Notes under the pieces: model-generated
What the model saw: only the letters and a program-made list of their open reading frames with translations
What the model was told of the DNA's origin: nothing
Database searches by the model: none
Position numbers and translations under genes: made by a program
Source: Phlyctochytrium arcticum
Lineage: Eukaryota; Chytridiomycota; Chytridiomycetes; Chytridiales; Chytridiaceae
Reading direction: 5' to 3'
Length of the DNA: 64,000 nt
Assembly: GCA_025602905.1 (NCBI GenBank)
Contig: JAHLKI010000029.1
Location: 62,001 to 126,000 of the forward strand
Shown here: in pieces, positions 22,365 through 32,629 of the stretch
How positions within the stretch are numbered: position 1 is the stretch's first letter
Layout: each line of letters opens with the position of its first letter

Positions 22365-25241
22365 TCATCCCCGGACAGCCAGGTTGCTGAGCCGAATACC
22401 CCCCTTATCCAAAGAGTTGCCGTTGATGAATCCAAAGGAAATGGCAGAAAGTCCATTCAATGGCCCCACATCAATTATCCGATTTTGGGTCTGAGTGCCG
22501 TTGATGATGTCCATGAGTTTTGGGCTGATTTGACCATCTGGTCCGATAGAATTGGCAAATACGCCGACATTGTTTTCGAAACCGTCAAATGTCTTTGGTG
22601 CAAATTTGGAGTCAATGTCGACGGATACTTGAATATTATTACAGCCAGGTGCCACGTTGAGAAATACGAAAAAGTCGGAGCGGATACCAGGTGCAGTCGT
22701 GGGGTCGATGCTAGCAGTAATACCCGCAATCTTCCAGCCAAGTTCCGTGAGCTGCCCGTCCTTATTGTAAACACCGGTAGCCCCACCCCCATTGGCTGGC
22801 AATGCGGTAATGGCCCCTGGTGAAATTTGAAGCATTTGTTTTGGGCCCGGGATAATGTTGACAAATCGGGACGTTTTCATCACTTGCTTTCCAGACTTGA
22901 AACCATAGATGGTAAAATCTGCCCGGCCGGGGAGCAGATTCTGCAATGGGGAGGATACGAGGTTGCCTTTGGCGCTTTGCCCAATGCTGGCTTCGCCAAC
23001 AGTTTTGTTGCCCGCGTTGCGCAGCTCAATTTTGTCAAAGCCGGCCGCGGTGAATGGAAATGTGGGGTTAGACACAAAGGGTGGGACCACGGGAGAGTAA
23101 GTCTCGAATTGAAGGCCCGACCCGCAGCTGGTCTGGGCGACTTCCTTGAGTATCGCCGCAATCTTGTCGAATTGCGCAAATTTCTGAACGGCACCGCCAA
23201 CAAATTCTACCGCAGAGGGCCGGACAATCACATCAGATTTGATCCCGATCGTTTCAATCAGCTTTCCTTTGCTTCTGCCAGCTCGGACCGATTGTCGCCA
23301 TCCCATTCCTATTGATGCATCAAAGGGCAACGCTGGAAAAAGTTTTGGTGCATCGCGCCTTAGTGTGGGATATTGAATCAAATTGGCTCCCCCTCCGCCA
23401 GTTTGGGCATCTTCGCCAAATATGACGGCGGCCCCGCTATCTTGCATTGCGGCCGAAAACAAGTCGCACGAGGAATAACAGGCTGCATTGTTGAGAACGC
23501 CAACGGGACCAAAGTAGAGTTGCCCTTGTCTGTTTGCTTCCTGCGGTGAGGTAAATTGGACTAATCCCGAAAACTCGCTGCCGGCTTTGGCCGACAAAAA
23601 TGCCTCCTTGAATTCTGCGGCAACCTTAGGTCCATCATTCGTGTTTTTGTCTACCAGTAATGCCTTGGTCACCGGGTTGATGACTGCGCGCGCCGCACCC
23701 GGAACGACGTCTTGTACGAAAAACTGGGGAATACTTTCCGGGAACTGGATCGACCCACCGCCGTTGGCTCTCACATCAAATAAGAGGCCGTCCGTGTCTT
23801 TGAGCTCGGTGGTCAGTAAATTGGCAATGAGGTTGAGGAAATCGTTGGGGAAATTGCTTGTGCTGAAAGAGTTGATTTGAATGACACCCAGATTAAATCC
23901 ATTTGAGTTGTAAGTTCTGAAAGCGATTGAATTCAGGTTGGTGGGAGTATAGTTGAATCGGGCGTAATCGTCGACAAATCCAATCTTGTTGGGATCTGGT
24001 CGTTTTAAGGGTCCTGGGCTGGGAGGCAGTGGGGGAAGGGGTAAGGGAGCCATGGTTGATCCGGGACCGCTTGGACCGGACTTTGTTGCAGGGGCTATGG
24101 TGGGTACGGGCTCACACTCTGGGTTGGCTGCTCCAGTAGTAGGTCTAGGCGTGGTATTGGTACGGTCCGTTGCTGCTTTCTTGGTGGCTCCGTAGGAGTA
24201 TCCTGCTGTCCTCCGCCCCAACCGCTTCATTCCGCGTAAAGCTGTCGGTATGACAGCGGGTCGAATCGCCCGGGTTGCAGATGGACTGGGGGTTGGGACA
24301 TTTCTTGAAGGGAGGGTGGCCTTGGCAGGGCTCTCTTTGGTTGCTGCTGGAGCAATGGAGGATGAGGTAGCGGTACTACCTGATTTGCGTGACTTGGACG
24401 ATGCGAGTTGGTCCGCGATGCAGTCAGGATTTCCCACTGCTACATATGGGACCTTGACATTTACCGTTTCCTTTTTCTGGTTGGCAAACACAAACTCCAC
24501 TTCATCCTTTGGGGGCGGTGGGGCGATACTACCCCCTCGAGACGACAAGAATGCCGAAGCTTTGCGAATGGCAGCTGCACTATTTGCTGAAGCGGTGAGT
24601 TGCAGTACCGACGCAGAGTAATTGGCAAACGACTGTCCGTCAATGGTCACTAGCTGGTCTCCCGGCCGGGCCTTGAGCGCGTCTGGACCTGCCAGGGCGA
24701 GGATATCCTGATTGGCAACATACGAGACGATGACAGCTTGTGGATTGTTTAAAAAGTCTGGACTGTCGATGAAATCAAAGCTGTAAGGTGTTACAACGCT
24801 GAAGCACGAGTGCACGCCGGGAATGGAGTAAGTGGTATGGCCGTCCCGAAAAGACTGCATCATGCCCGAAAGGCCATAATGGAACTCATTGTCCGATAAT
24901 GAAGGAGCAATCTGAACAAATTTGGCAACGGCTTCTTTAGGATTTACACCGACTGCCGGAAGGGAGAAGAATGGTTAGGCACAATGAATGGAAACAAGAC
25001 CCCAATTATGATAAAAAGACTTACAGTTTTCAACTTTGACTTGCACGTTCGGATAGGCTTCAAGCATGGTTTGGACCGATTTTGCGAGCAAAAGCTTCTC
25101 GTCAGGGTTAAGAGGTAAAGTCGTCATTTTAGGCCGCACATCTTTGAGAAGGCCGATATTGGACGTGACGGGACCATTTTGTGCAGAGACGGTAAAAGTT
25201 GCGCAGAGTAGGGTTAGTGTAGCGAGAGCCGTCTTCCACAT
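22365..25241 (-). CDS. Secreted S41-family serine peptidase, two exons
   Basis: Exon 1 25025-25241 has a signal peptide (MWKTALATLTLLCATFTVSA, then QNGPV). Intron 24953-25024 (GTAAGT...GGCAG) joins in phase 1 to exon 2, 22365-24952, for about 934 residues. Early exon 2 reads FRDGHTTYSIPG, typical of the S41 N-terminal domain. It is followed by a PDZ-like region (KARPGDQLVTIDGQSF) and a Ser/Thr/Pro-rich linker (about residues 235-350). The protease core includes DGLLFDVRANGGGS and, near residue 560, the nucleophile region ACYSSCDLFSAAMQDSGAAV. The large C-terminal part is probably beta-rich. Related fungal proteins are extracellular or cell-wall proteases of unknown substrate. The linker and C-terminal extension make it much longer than bacterial CtpA-type enzymes. 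Confidence 0.88.
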
Positions 25242-26212
25242 TCCGAATGATAGTTTGGCTGATTCACACTACGAGTTCTTTTGCACTGGGAAGGGAGCCT
25301 GCTCGCCTATAAATCGTTTAGTGCAGAAGAAGAGGCAGTCGGCCCTTTCCCGATTCTCATAAAGGATGTTGGACGTCCTTGTTTCAGAAAGCTCTGAGAG
25401 CAGACTGTTCCTCCGGTCGATTGAATCAACTGATAGGGAGCACATGTCATGGTTGTCGACCAAAGTTTCGCCCCAGAGTGCGTCGTGAGTAGATGAAGGA
25501 TGTTTTGTCTTGATTCTGGACGCGTCGACGCGTTTCATCCAAAATCACCAAAATGCCTTTGCAATACACCCATAAAAGGCAAGATTACGTCCCCCACAGT
25601 CTCTTTTCCCTGCTCTTTTCCGAAATTTCCCCTCTCCCGACAAGTAAAGCGATCAAGAGATGTATCAAATTATTGTTCTGTCAGTGCTTGAAGACTCGCA
25701 CTGAGTGCAACGAATGCCAACGTCCCAGGAGTATCGAATTCATATCGCATTCACCAACGGTGCCACGTACTGCGTGCAGCTCGCTCAACCTCCGTCTGCG
25801 GGAATAATACGGGGAAATCCACAAAGTAATCACATTCAAGGCAGGACGAGGTCGATACCATATATCTGTGAGCACTAGCGATTCCTGATGGCAGAGAGAC
25901 CCCATCTCTGCATGTACATGACCTCTTTATCGGCTTACAATCCTTAGTGAGTACTATGATCCCCCCAAGATCTCACCAGATGGTAGACCAAGGCATCGCA
26001 AAACTGCGCAATGGTTCCCGGCCACCTGCGGCGAAGTCGACGCGAAGTCGCCGAAGTCGGCGACGGCGACACGTTTTTTTTAAAAACTTTTTTTTTTCCC
26101 GGCTGCTTTTTTCTTGGCTGCGCAGCCAATCGCGGGCCATGAGTCATATGACTTTTGCGGTTTTTTCCGCGGAAAAAAATCTTATCAGATCGTGCGCAGC
26201 GGGCGCCGAGGG
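25242..26212. other. Intergenic region with promoter-like 3' part
   Basis: No supported gene. The last 200 bp carry runs of T and A, GC-rich patches (CGCCGAAGTCGGCG-type inverted repeats near 26040-26070) and then the TATA box at 26213, so it is probably the promoter of the small gene at 26364. Confidence 0.35.
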
Positions 26213-26220
26213 TATAAAAG
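26213..26220 (+). promoter_or_regulatory. TATA box of the 66-residue protein gene
   Basis: TATAAAAG within GAGGGTATAAAAGGCGG, 151 bp upstream of the ATG at 26364. Confidence 0.55.
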
Positions 26221-26289
26221 GCGGCCGCGAGCACAAAGTGCCCGCTAAAAAATCCATCTACTTCGCCGCTCGTTCGTTATACCTTACTC

Positions 26290-26356
26290 CGCTCAAGCTC
26301 AAGCTCAAACTCAAGCTCAAACTTCAAGCTCAGACGCAAACTCAAACTCAAACCGC
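26290..26356 (+). repeat. Hexamer repeat (CTCAAG/CTCAAA) in 5' UTR
   Basis: About ten imperfect copies of a CTCAA(G/A) hexamer between the TATA box and the start codon at 26364. They would be transcribed as leader sequence. Confidence 0.7.
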
Positions 26357-26363
26357 ATCAACC

Positions 26364-26564
26364 ATGACCTCCACAACCATCTTTCGCCGGATCCTTGCCA
26401 CCGCCGCAACTCCAACCTCAAGAGCTACTGCCGCTACCGCCGCCGTCCGCTCAAATACAGGCTCAAATACAGCCTCAAATCATACACGGCGCTCCATTCC
26501 CAAGATGGTCGCAGCTGCCGGTGCCGTTGCACTGACCGTTCAAGCCGCCTCAGAGTTTCACTGA
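26364..26564 (+). CDS. Small (66 aa) protein with mitochondrial-type presequence
   Basis: The ATG sits in CAACCATGACC, downstream of a TATA box and a repeat-rich leader. The N-terminal 30 residues (MTSTTIFRRILATAATPTSR...) are rich in Arg, Ala, Ser and Thr with no acidic residue, as in mitochondrial targeting sequences. They are followed by a basic Ser/Asn stretch and one hydrophobic segment (MVAAAGAVALTVQAA). The product would be a small single-pass inner-membrane or imported protein. No homologue was recognised. The strong promoter context is the main reason to take so short an ORF as a gene. Confidence 0.55.
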   Translation: MTSTTIFRRILATAATPTSRATAATAAVRSNTGSNTASNHTRRSIPKMVAAAGAVALTVQAASEFH

Positions 26565-28426
26565 AGTATCCCTTCACTGCCTTTGTCGCTCGATTGCTCA
26601 ATCTCTTTCGGCACAAGACGAACGTATACCCTCTGGACAGTATGGCCGATTGCCCTTTTTGTTTTTGGCATCTTTTGAGGAGATCTTTTGGGACATTTTG
26701 GGACAACAGTAGTCTTTGTATCATAGCACTTGTACATTTACCCACACACACACACACAACTCCACTAGATCTACAACCTATAACTTACAGTACTAGAGTA
26801 TTTACTTAATAATAAAGTGCCATTTGCTCCTTTTGTATGATATTTTGGCAACACCGTTCTCATTCTCGCACTTGCTTCTCGGATGGCAATGTGTCTGGAT
26901 CTTTGTGACTGTGCCAGATACGGATTCCAGCAGTCCGTCTGGAGTTGGTGGGAGGGTTGGGACTTCCAAGTCCCGCAAACGCATATTCCGACAACCGATG
27001 TTTGGCCTTCAAAAATGTTTCGCCCCTATGATCTCGTGCCCAGATGATTTCTACCTTGGGCCGGCAACGCGTTGCATAGCCTTGGGTGGTGTCAGATAGG
27101 TGTACTGTAAGGCACATCTTCTGTTGCCGGGACCGTAAAGCTGAAGTCATTCTGGCCTCTTCGCCGCATTGGATTGCCATTTGGCTCGTCTCGTTCCCTG
27201 TAATAATCACCCTCTCAGGAGCGGTGGAAGGGAAAGTGTACGGTTGGGCCGCAACCGCAGCTTGCGAAAAATGGATCGCTTCACTTTCTCTGGTTGCGAG
27301 AGTCTGGAGAGTGGGGGAGCGTATCTCGTCGTTGCGGCACAGATCCATCAAGCGAACGCTGCAATACCGGCAGGCCCTATCCAGGATTTTTACTAATGAT
27401 TCTTCCAAATTATGGCCAGAAACGATCGAGCAGATCGACATCTACTTACGGAAACGTTTGGAGAATGACGCCTATCAAGCTAGCAACTTTTGGCGTTGGA
27501 TGCCGTGCACTGCCTCAGAGCGATCAGAAGCCAAAATAAAACTCTTCATATTCAAAAGCGCCTAGGTAAGTGCCCACAAACTCTGCCGAGCCCTCGGCTT
27601 ATGGACGAGTTTTAATAAAGTTGCAGACGTATCTTACGGGTCTCTTTCGTAGCCGTTTTGCAGGGCTTTGGTCAGTGGCTGCTTTCCTCTCTTCCCCGCA
27701 ATCACTCGTGAGTCTCAGTCATACCAGCATGCTAAGGTCCACCGTTTGCCACTTTCAGAATAATTCACATCTTGGCCCCCGTTGCCCACCGTCCTCTCGT
27801 CTGGCTATCCTATATCGCCATCAAGACAGCAGAGACCTTGTCACGTCCTTCCAGGACTCTGTTAGCCTTGCTGATTGACCGCTGACACTCGCATATATCT
27901 CCTGGGGTATCGCGGCATCTACCGGTACAATGCATCTACAATAACAGTGGGAATGCCATCTACAGCAGTTGGTTTCTAGTAGGCCGCAAGTTTGCGGCGT
28001 GAGGAGGAATGCGTTATCACGGCCGTGCGGAATCACCCCTGCAACATCACACCTACAACTACCATAACAATAGGCGAACCATTTTTCCGTTCTCTTCGTC
28101 CATGCCATCTTCATTTTCATCTTCTTCTTCCCAAATCTTCTTCTTACCCTTTGGTCAGGATACGCGTTACACTTTCTGTTTGCCAAGATGTTCACCACGT
28201 TGTTCTAATAGAACAACATGAAGTAGTCGAAATTTTTTTATACAATAAACATGAAGTAATAGAAATCTTATTATACGGATAAACATTTTGACGTCTGTCG
28301 ATTTTTATGCACCGTATTTCAGCAGGTCAGACGCTCGTGCAAGTGGATTACACACCTACAGAAGGTGTGTGGTATGCTGAGGGAATTATCCGAACTATTT
28401 TCGGCACAGACTCGGCAGGCACCTGG
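26565..28426. other. Unresolved region with overlapping ORFs on both strands
   Basis: Two ORFs overlap here: 26860-27441 on the minus strand (193 codons, e.g. PKVEIIWARDHRGETFLKAK) and 27086-27565 on the plus strand (159 codons, e.g. TIEQIDIYLRKRLENDAYQA). Both have protein-like composition and only one can be real. A GTAAGT donor follows the plus-strand ORF at 27566. Neither matched a family I know. The part from 27.6 to 28.4 kb shows nothing convincing beyond a short direct repeat, AACATGAAGTA, near 28215 and 28249. Confidence 0.3.
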
Positions 28427-28762
28427 CTAGCCCATATATACTACCCATAATTCCAGTAGCTGATCATCGAACAGGTCATCGAACAGGTCATCCAATTCAA
28501 ACTCCGCCGCTAAGCGGAAATCGCGGGTATAACCTTTACTCAAATGGATTTCGTCTTCAACTTTCCCATCAGAATGCCGGGGTGCATGAAGTACAGTACC
28601 TAAAATCCGCTGAATTTGGCAGAATTGTGAGACATAGCATCCGCCCTGGATCGAAGCCAAAAATGAGCGGAAAAAGTCCAAGTGCGAACTCGTACAGAAA
28701 GAATTCAGCATGTTCAAAGCATCATAAAATTTATGCTTGTTTGAAGGCAGCCTTAAATCCAT
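28427..28762 (-). CDS. Possible 111-residue protein
   Basis: A complete ORF starting MDLRLPSNKHKFYDALNMLN and ending with a small acidic duplication (DDLFDDLFDDQLLELW). Composition is plausible for a helical protein. There is no signal peptide or known domain, it has no splice or promoter support, and it could be spurious. Confidence 0.3.
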   Translation of the reverse strand: MDLRLPSNKHKFYDALNMLNSFCTSSHLDFFRSFLASIQGGCYVSQFCQIQRILGTVLHAPRHSDGKVEDEIHLSKGYTRDFRLAAEFELDDLFDDLFDDQLLELWVVYMG

Positions 28763-28968
28763 TATGTCTTACCCTGAGAAAATGAGGCACAAGGGTTACC
28801 GAGGTAGTTAGAAAAAGAAAAACCCTCAGGTATATTCCACGAAGATTTGTGGCCTCGCTGTAAATGATTTTCTATTCCCGGACATTACCTGTGAACTCAA
28901 TTTCCATATGCGCACCTCCGCTCGGTAAAAAAAAATCGTTTGTATATTAGTAGCTGTCCACAGCAAGA

Positions 28969-30407
28969 ATGGAAGAGAACATCTCGTCAGTCGCGGATGA
29001 AGTTGCTGGAGAGCAGGAAACATTTATTCCAGCGTCTGTGGGGGACGAAGAGCTGTCGGGGAGCATACCAGATGGGAAACGCACTGAAGATGATACATTT
29101 TCACCGATGGACGAGACGGCGCTGGTAGATCCAGTAGGACACACACAAGAATCGGCGCATAACCTGGCAGATGAGACCCCGTCAAGGCAGATTGCGAAAA
29201 ATGGATCAAAAACTCATAAACCGCCGAAGAAAAATGTCTCAAAACAGTCTCTGCAACAAAAAAGTTTGCAAAAACCATCATTGCCAGATGATGGCAATCC
29301 CTCCCATATACCACCAGCAGAACCCAGCAGACAGACATCACGCCTTTCCGTAAAAAACCGCAAATCATCCGGTGATCCCGACCCGTTCAACTACCGTCAC
29401 TTTCAGAGTTTACACCCAACGACAAACAAAATCCTTAGTAGAAAATGGGAGCAGATAGATCGGCGCATTCATCACGAAAAGCTGGCAAAGGCGAAATCCA
29501 CCGTAGATAGTGCGCCTCCAAAATCTTACGGGCATCTCCAGAACAAGTCAAAGAAATTACAGATTGAAGAAGGTACATTTACTTTGAATCATATCGGTTG
29601 AAAGATCTGAACTGACAATGCACACCATTCAGATCGCCAGAAGCAAATTGATCGGGACAACAAAACACTTATGGAAAACATGACATCTATCATGCGGCTT
29701 GAGAAGAAGCTCATTGGAAATCAAAACACACTCCCACCCATCTCACATAATGTGCATGCAGAACGGCGGCAGCGACAGCAGGAAAAAGTTAATCGCGATA
29801 ATCTGGTGAGCTTGCAGATCTCATTAGATGTTCGAACGAAGTTGTAGGAGTGTCTCTGACCATTCTGATGTTACAGGCCATGCTTGACCGTTTGGAACGG
29901 AGAGAGTCCTTCTATGACCATTCTAACCACCTGCAAGGTCGCCGCCAAACCCTTGGCTACCTACGAAACATTTCGGCTTACCCCCGCCGGTTCATGGAAC
30001 AGGAGCAAGTATATGCCAAACTGACCGAGACACATGGCTCCCATCATCGTCCCGGGCCAATGGCAGAGGAGCGGCGAAGACAGCTAGAGTCGGATTGGAG
30101 GGGCGTGCCGTCTGGCGGTGTTACGGCACTGAAATCAGGCAAAGAGGTTCAAAAAGTACGTTTTCCCAAACAAGGGCAGCCAAAGGGAACTACGGGAGAG
30201 TACCATCAAAAAGTGCGCAGTCAGACGCCAAAATTAGGAATTTCGGAGACTGACTCTCGGCTGCTGGCATCGGAAAGACCCATCGCGGGCAACGATAGAC
30301 CACTGCCTGACATTCAAAAGGATTTAGTGGGATCATCTGGCTATGAATCGCCAGAGCCCACAGAACCCGTTGAAATGATTGAAGCAGAAATGGTTCAAAG
30401 TGTATAA
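28969..30407 (+). CDS. CFAP97 (KIAA1430/Hemingway) family flagellar protein, three exons
   Basis: Exons 28969-29572, 29633-29805 and 29877-30407; introns of 60 and 71 nt keep the frame; about 435 residues. The N-terminal 150 residues are acidic and disordered. The CFAP97 domain begins in exon 1 (LSRKWEQIDRRIHHEKLAKA, STVDSAPPKSYGHLQNKSKK) and crosses the intron (LQIEE, then DRQKQIDRDNKTLMENMTSI). It ends in exon 3 with LDRLERRESFYDHSNHLQGR and a motif around LRNISAYPRRF. The domain is associated with motile cilia and flagella in animals and protists. Its presence in a fungal genome implies a zoospore stage. Expression probably tracks sporangium or zoospore development, which is inference. Confidence 0.85.
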
Positions 30408-30614
30408 TAGCGGTTAATAACTTATGTCTAGCTTGTATCCTTTACTTTGACTCTGTGCCAGCAACTGTTTGATTGGACGCGGTATTCACACGCATTCGCA
30501 TTATTTCATTTGGAGAAACGTCTCAGACAATGTTCATTAGATACATGAAAAGATGGATAAAGAAATGCTTGACGAATAGAAGCAAACGAACAAATTAAAT
30601 AGCAAAACATTAGA

Positions 30615-32254
30615 CTAGTCTCGAAGGTGCTCAGGCACTGAAGCGGGGTCGAAACCAGGCATATCGAACGAGTGAGCAAAGTCTTCAACCTCCTTGCGAA
30701 GAGTCTGAAAGCAACCATAACAATTTAGGAAAAACATTCATTCTATAGTCGAAGAGTGATCACATTACCTTGACTTCTTGACTAGCTTCCAAAGCAACAA
30801 CAAAGTCCTTAATCAACTTTCCGGTAGACTTTTGGATCTCCAAAGCGAGTTTAGCGGCGCGGTCCAAAAAGTCGGCGACGCGCTCAAAGTCCGCCTCTCT
30901 GAATCCACGAGACGTAAGGGCAGGGGCGCCTAATCGCACTCCTCCAGGAACAAGAGCAGAGGAGTCACCGTGGACTGCATTTTTGTTCACGGTGATGTTG
31001 AGGTAGTCACAAATCTTCTCCATCTTGGATCCAGTCAACGCCTGAGGACGAAGATCCCACAGGACAAGGTGGTTGTCAGTGCCATCCGTGACGATTTTGT
31101 AACCCTTTTGCTTCAAAGACTCGGCGAGTGCGCTAGCATTGGCCTTGACTTGGCGTGCGTATTGCTTAAATTCTGGGCTGCAGGCCTGCTTCAGAGCAAC
31201 AGCAATGCCAGCAATGGTGTTGTTGTGAGGGCCTCCTTGATTGGAAGGGAACACGGCAAAGTTAATACGGTCCTCAAGATCCGAGTTCTTCTCGCCCTTG
31301 GGGGCCCGACGGAAGAAGATGAGACCGGCACGGGGTCCACGGAGGGTCTGGCACATTTGTCAGCACACAGCAATCTAAACAAAGTAAATAACACCGCATA
31401 CCTTGTGGGTGGTGGTAGTTACAACGTCGCAGTACTCGAAGGGGTTGGCGGCCTCTTCGGCGGCAACTAGACCAGAGATGTGAGCAATATCCGCAAGCAA
31501 GTAACTGCCGTGTTGGTCGGCAATCTTTCGCAAGCGCGCATAATCCCATTCACGTGCGTATGCAGACGCGCCGCAAATAATGAGCTTTGGGCGGTAAAGG
31601 GCGGCGTTCTTTTCGAGCAAGTCATAGTCGAGGATACCAGTCTTCATGTCGACTTGGTAAGGAAACGACTCGAAGTAGATTGCGGACGATGAGACCTTCT
31701 TCTTGGGAGTGGCGTAACCGTGGGTCAAGTGTCCACCAGATGGGAGGTCGAGACCCATGATACGGTCGTGGGGAGCAAGAAGGGCAGTCAAGGCAGAGAA
31801 ATTGGCGGTACTTCCAGAGTAAGGCTGGACATTGACACCCCACTGTTCAGGGTTGAGACGGAAGGCCTTGAGGGCGCGTTCGCGGCAGACATTCTCGATA
31901 ATGTCCACAAACTCATTTCCTCCATAGTACCGGGCACCGGGAAGACCTTCGGAATACTTGTTGGTCAGGGCTGATCCGTTTGCCTCCATGACAGCCTGCG
32001 ACGTAAAGTTCTACCATGCCGCATCAGATATCATTTCGCAACGCGTTGAACGCTCAGACAGACTTACCTCTGAAGCAATCAACTCCAGGCATGAGTACTG
32101 TCGCCATTTCTCCTTCTGGACGAGCTCATAGATCTCCTTGTCCTCGTCCTCGAGAGTAGTGTTCAGACCGACGTTCTGTCCGATACCGGGTGTTAGTTTG
32201 GCAGGCCTGACAAAGCCCAGGAACAACGCAGCTTACCCAGTTTTGCGCGACCAT
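30615..32254 (-). CDS. Serine hydroxymethyltransferase, cytosolic type, five exons
   Basis: Exons 32237-32254 (six codons), 32068-32175, 31402-32010, 30769-31347 and 30615-30704 give a 467-residue protein, the usual length. It starts [18 protein letters not shown], with no targeting peptide. Family landmarks are LELIASE joined to [20 protein letters not shown], the PLP-lysine in VVTTTTHK at the end of exon 3 followed by [14 protein letters not shown], and [20 protein letters not shown]. The enzyme is PLP-dependent and interconverts serine and glycine, charging tetrahydrofolate with a one-carbon unit. The very short first exon is easily missed. The gene is divergent from the zinc-knuckle protein with 375 bp between the starts. 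Confidence 0.95.
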
Positions 32255-32629
32255 GGTTTCCAAAAAGTGCTGTTGTTTGGTTGCGAAAGCTAGCGGCGGC
32301 AAGGTCTGGGATCCCTCAATCTTTATATAAAATGCGGTTGGCCTTCCCCCCACCTCTCGGGGCAAAGTCGCAGTCAATAACCGCCCCGCTGTGGCGCGGC
32401 CGCTGATGTTGGGCGAAGATGCTAGGGTTGTAATTTCGCCAGAAGCATCGGAATGAACTAACCAGCCGCTTGAGGCAGCAATTTGGTCGACCGTCGCTGG
32501 GATTTTGCCTCTTCTCCCAACTCCATTGGCATTGAAAAAGAAGACGCTAAAGACACTGCGCAACGACAAAGCCCAGTGCTCGAAACCCCACGGACCTAGT
32601 TGCAAAGGATAGTGCAGGCCGTACAAACC

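Noticed and set aside
26040..26070. GC-rich inverted repeats as a terminator or riboswitch
   Set aside because: Eukaryotic promoter DNA upstream of a TATA box; nothing suggests a structured regulatory RNA.
26860..27565. Named function for either overlapping ORF
   Set aside because: Both strands look protein-like and neither matched a known family, so no function is given.
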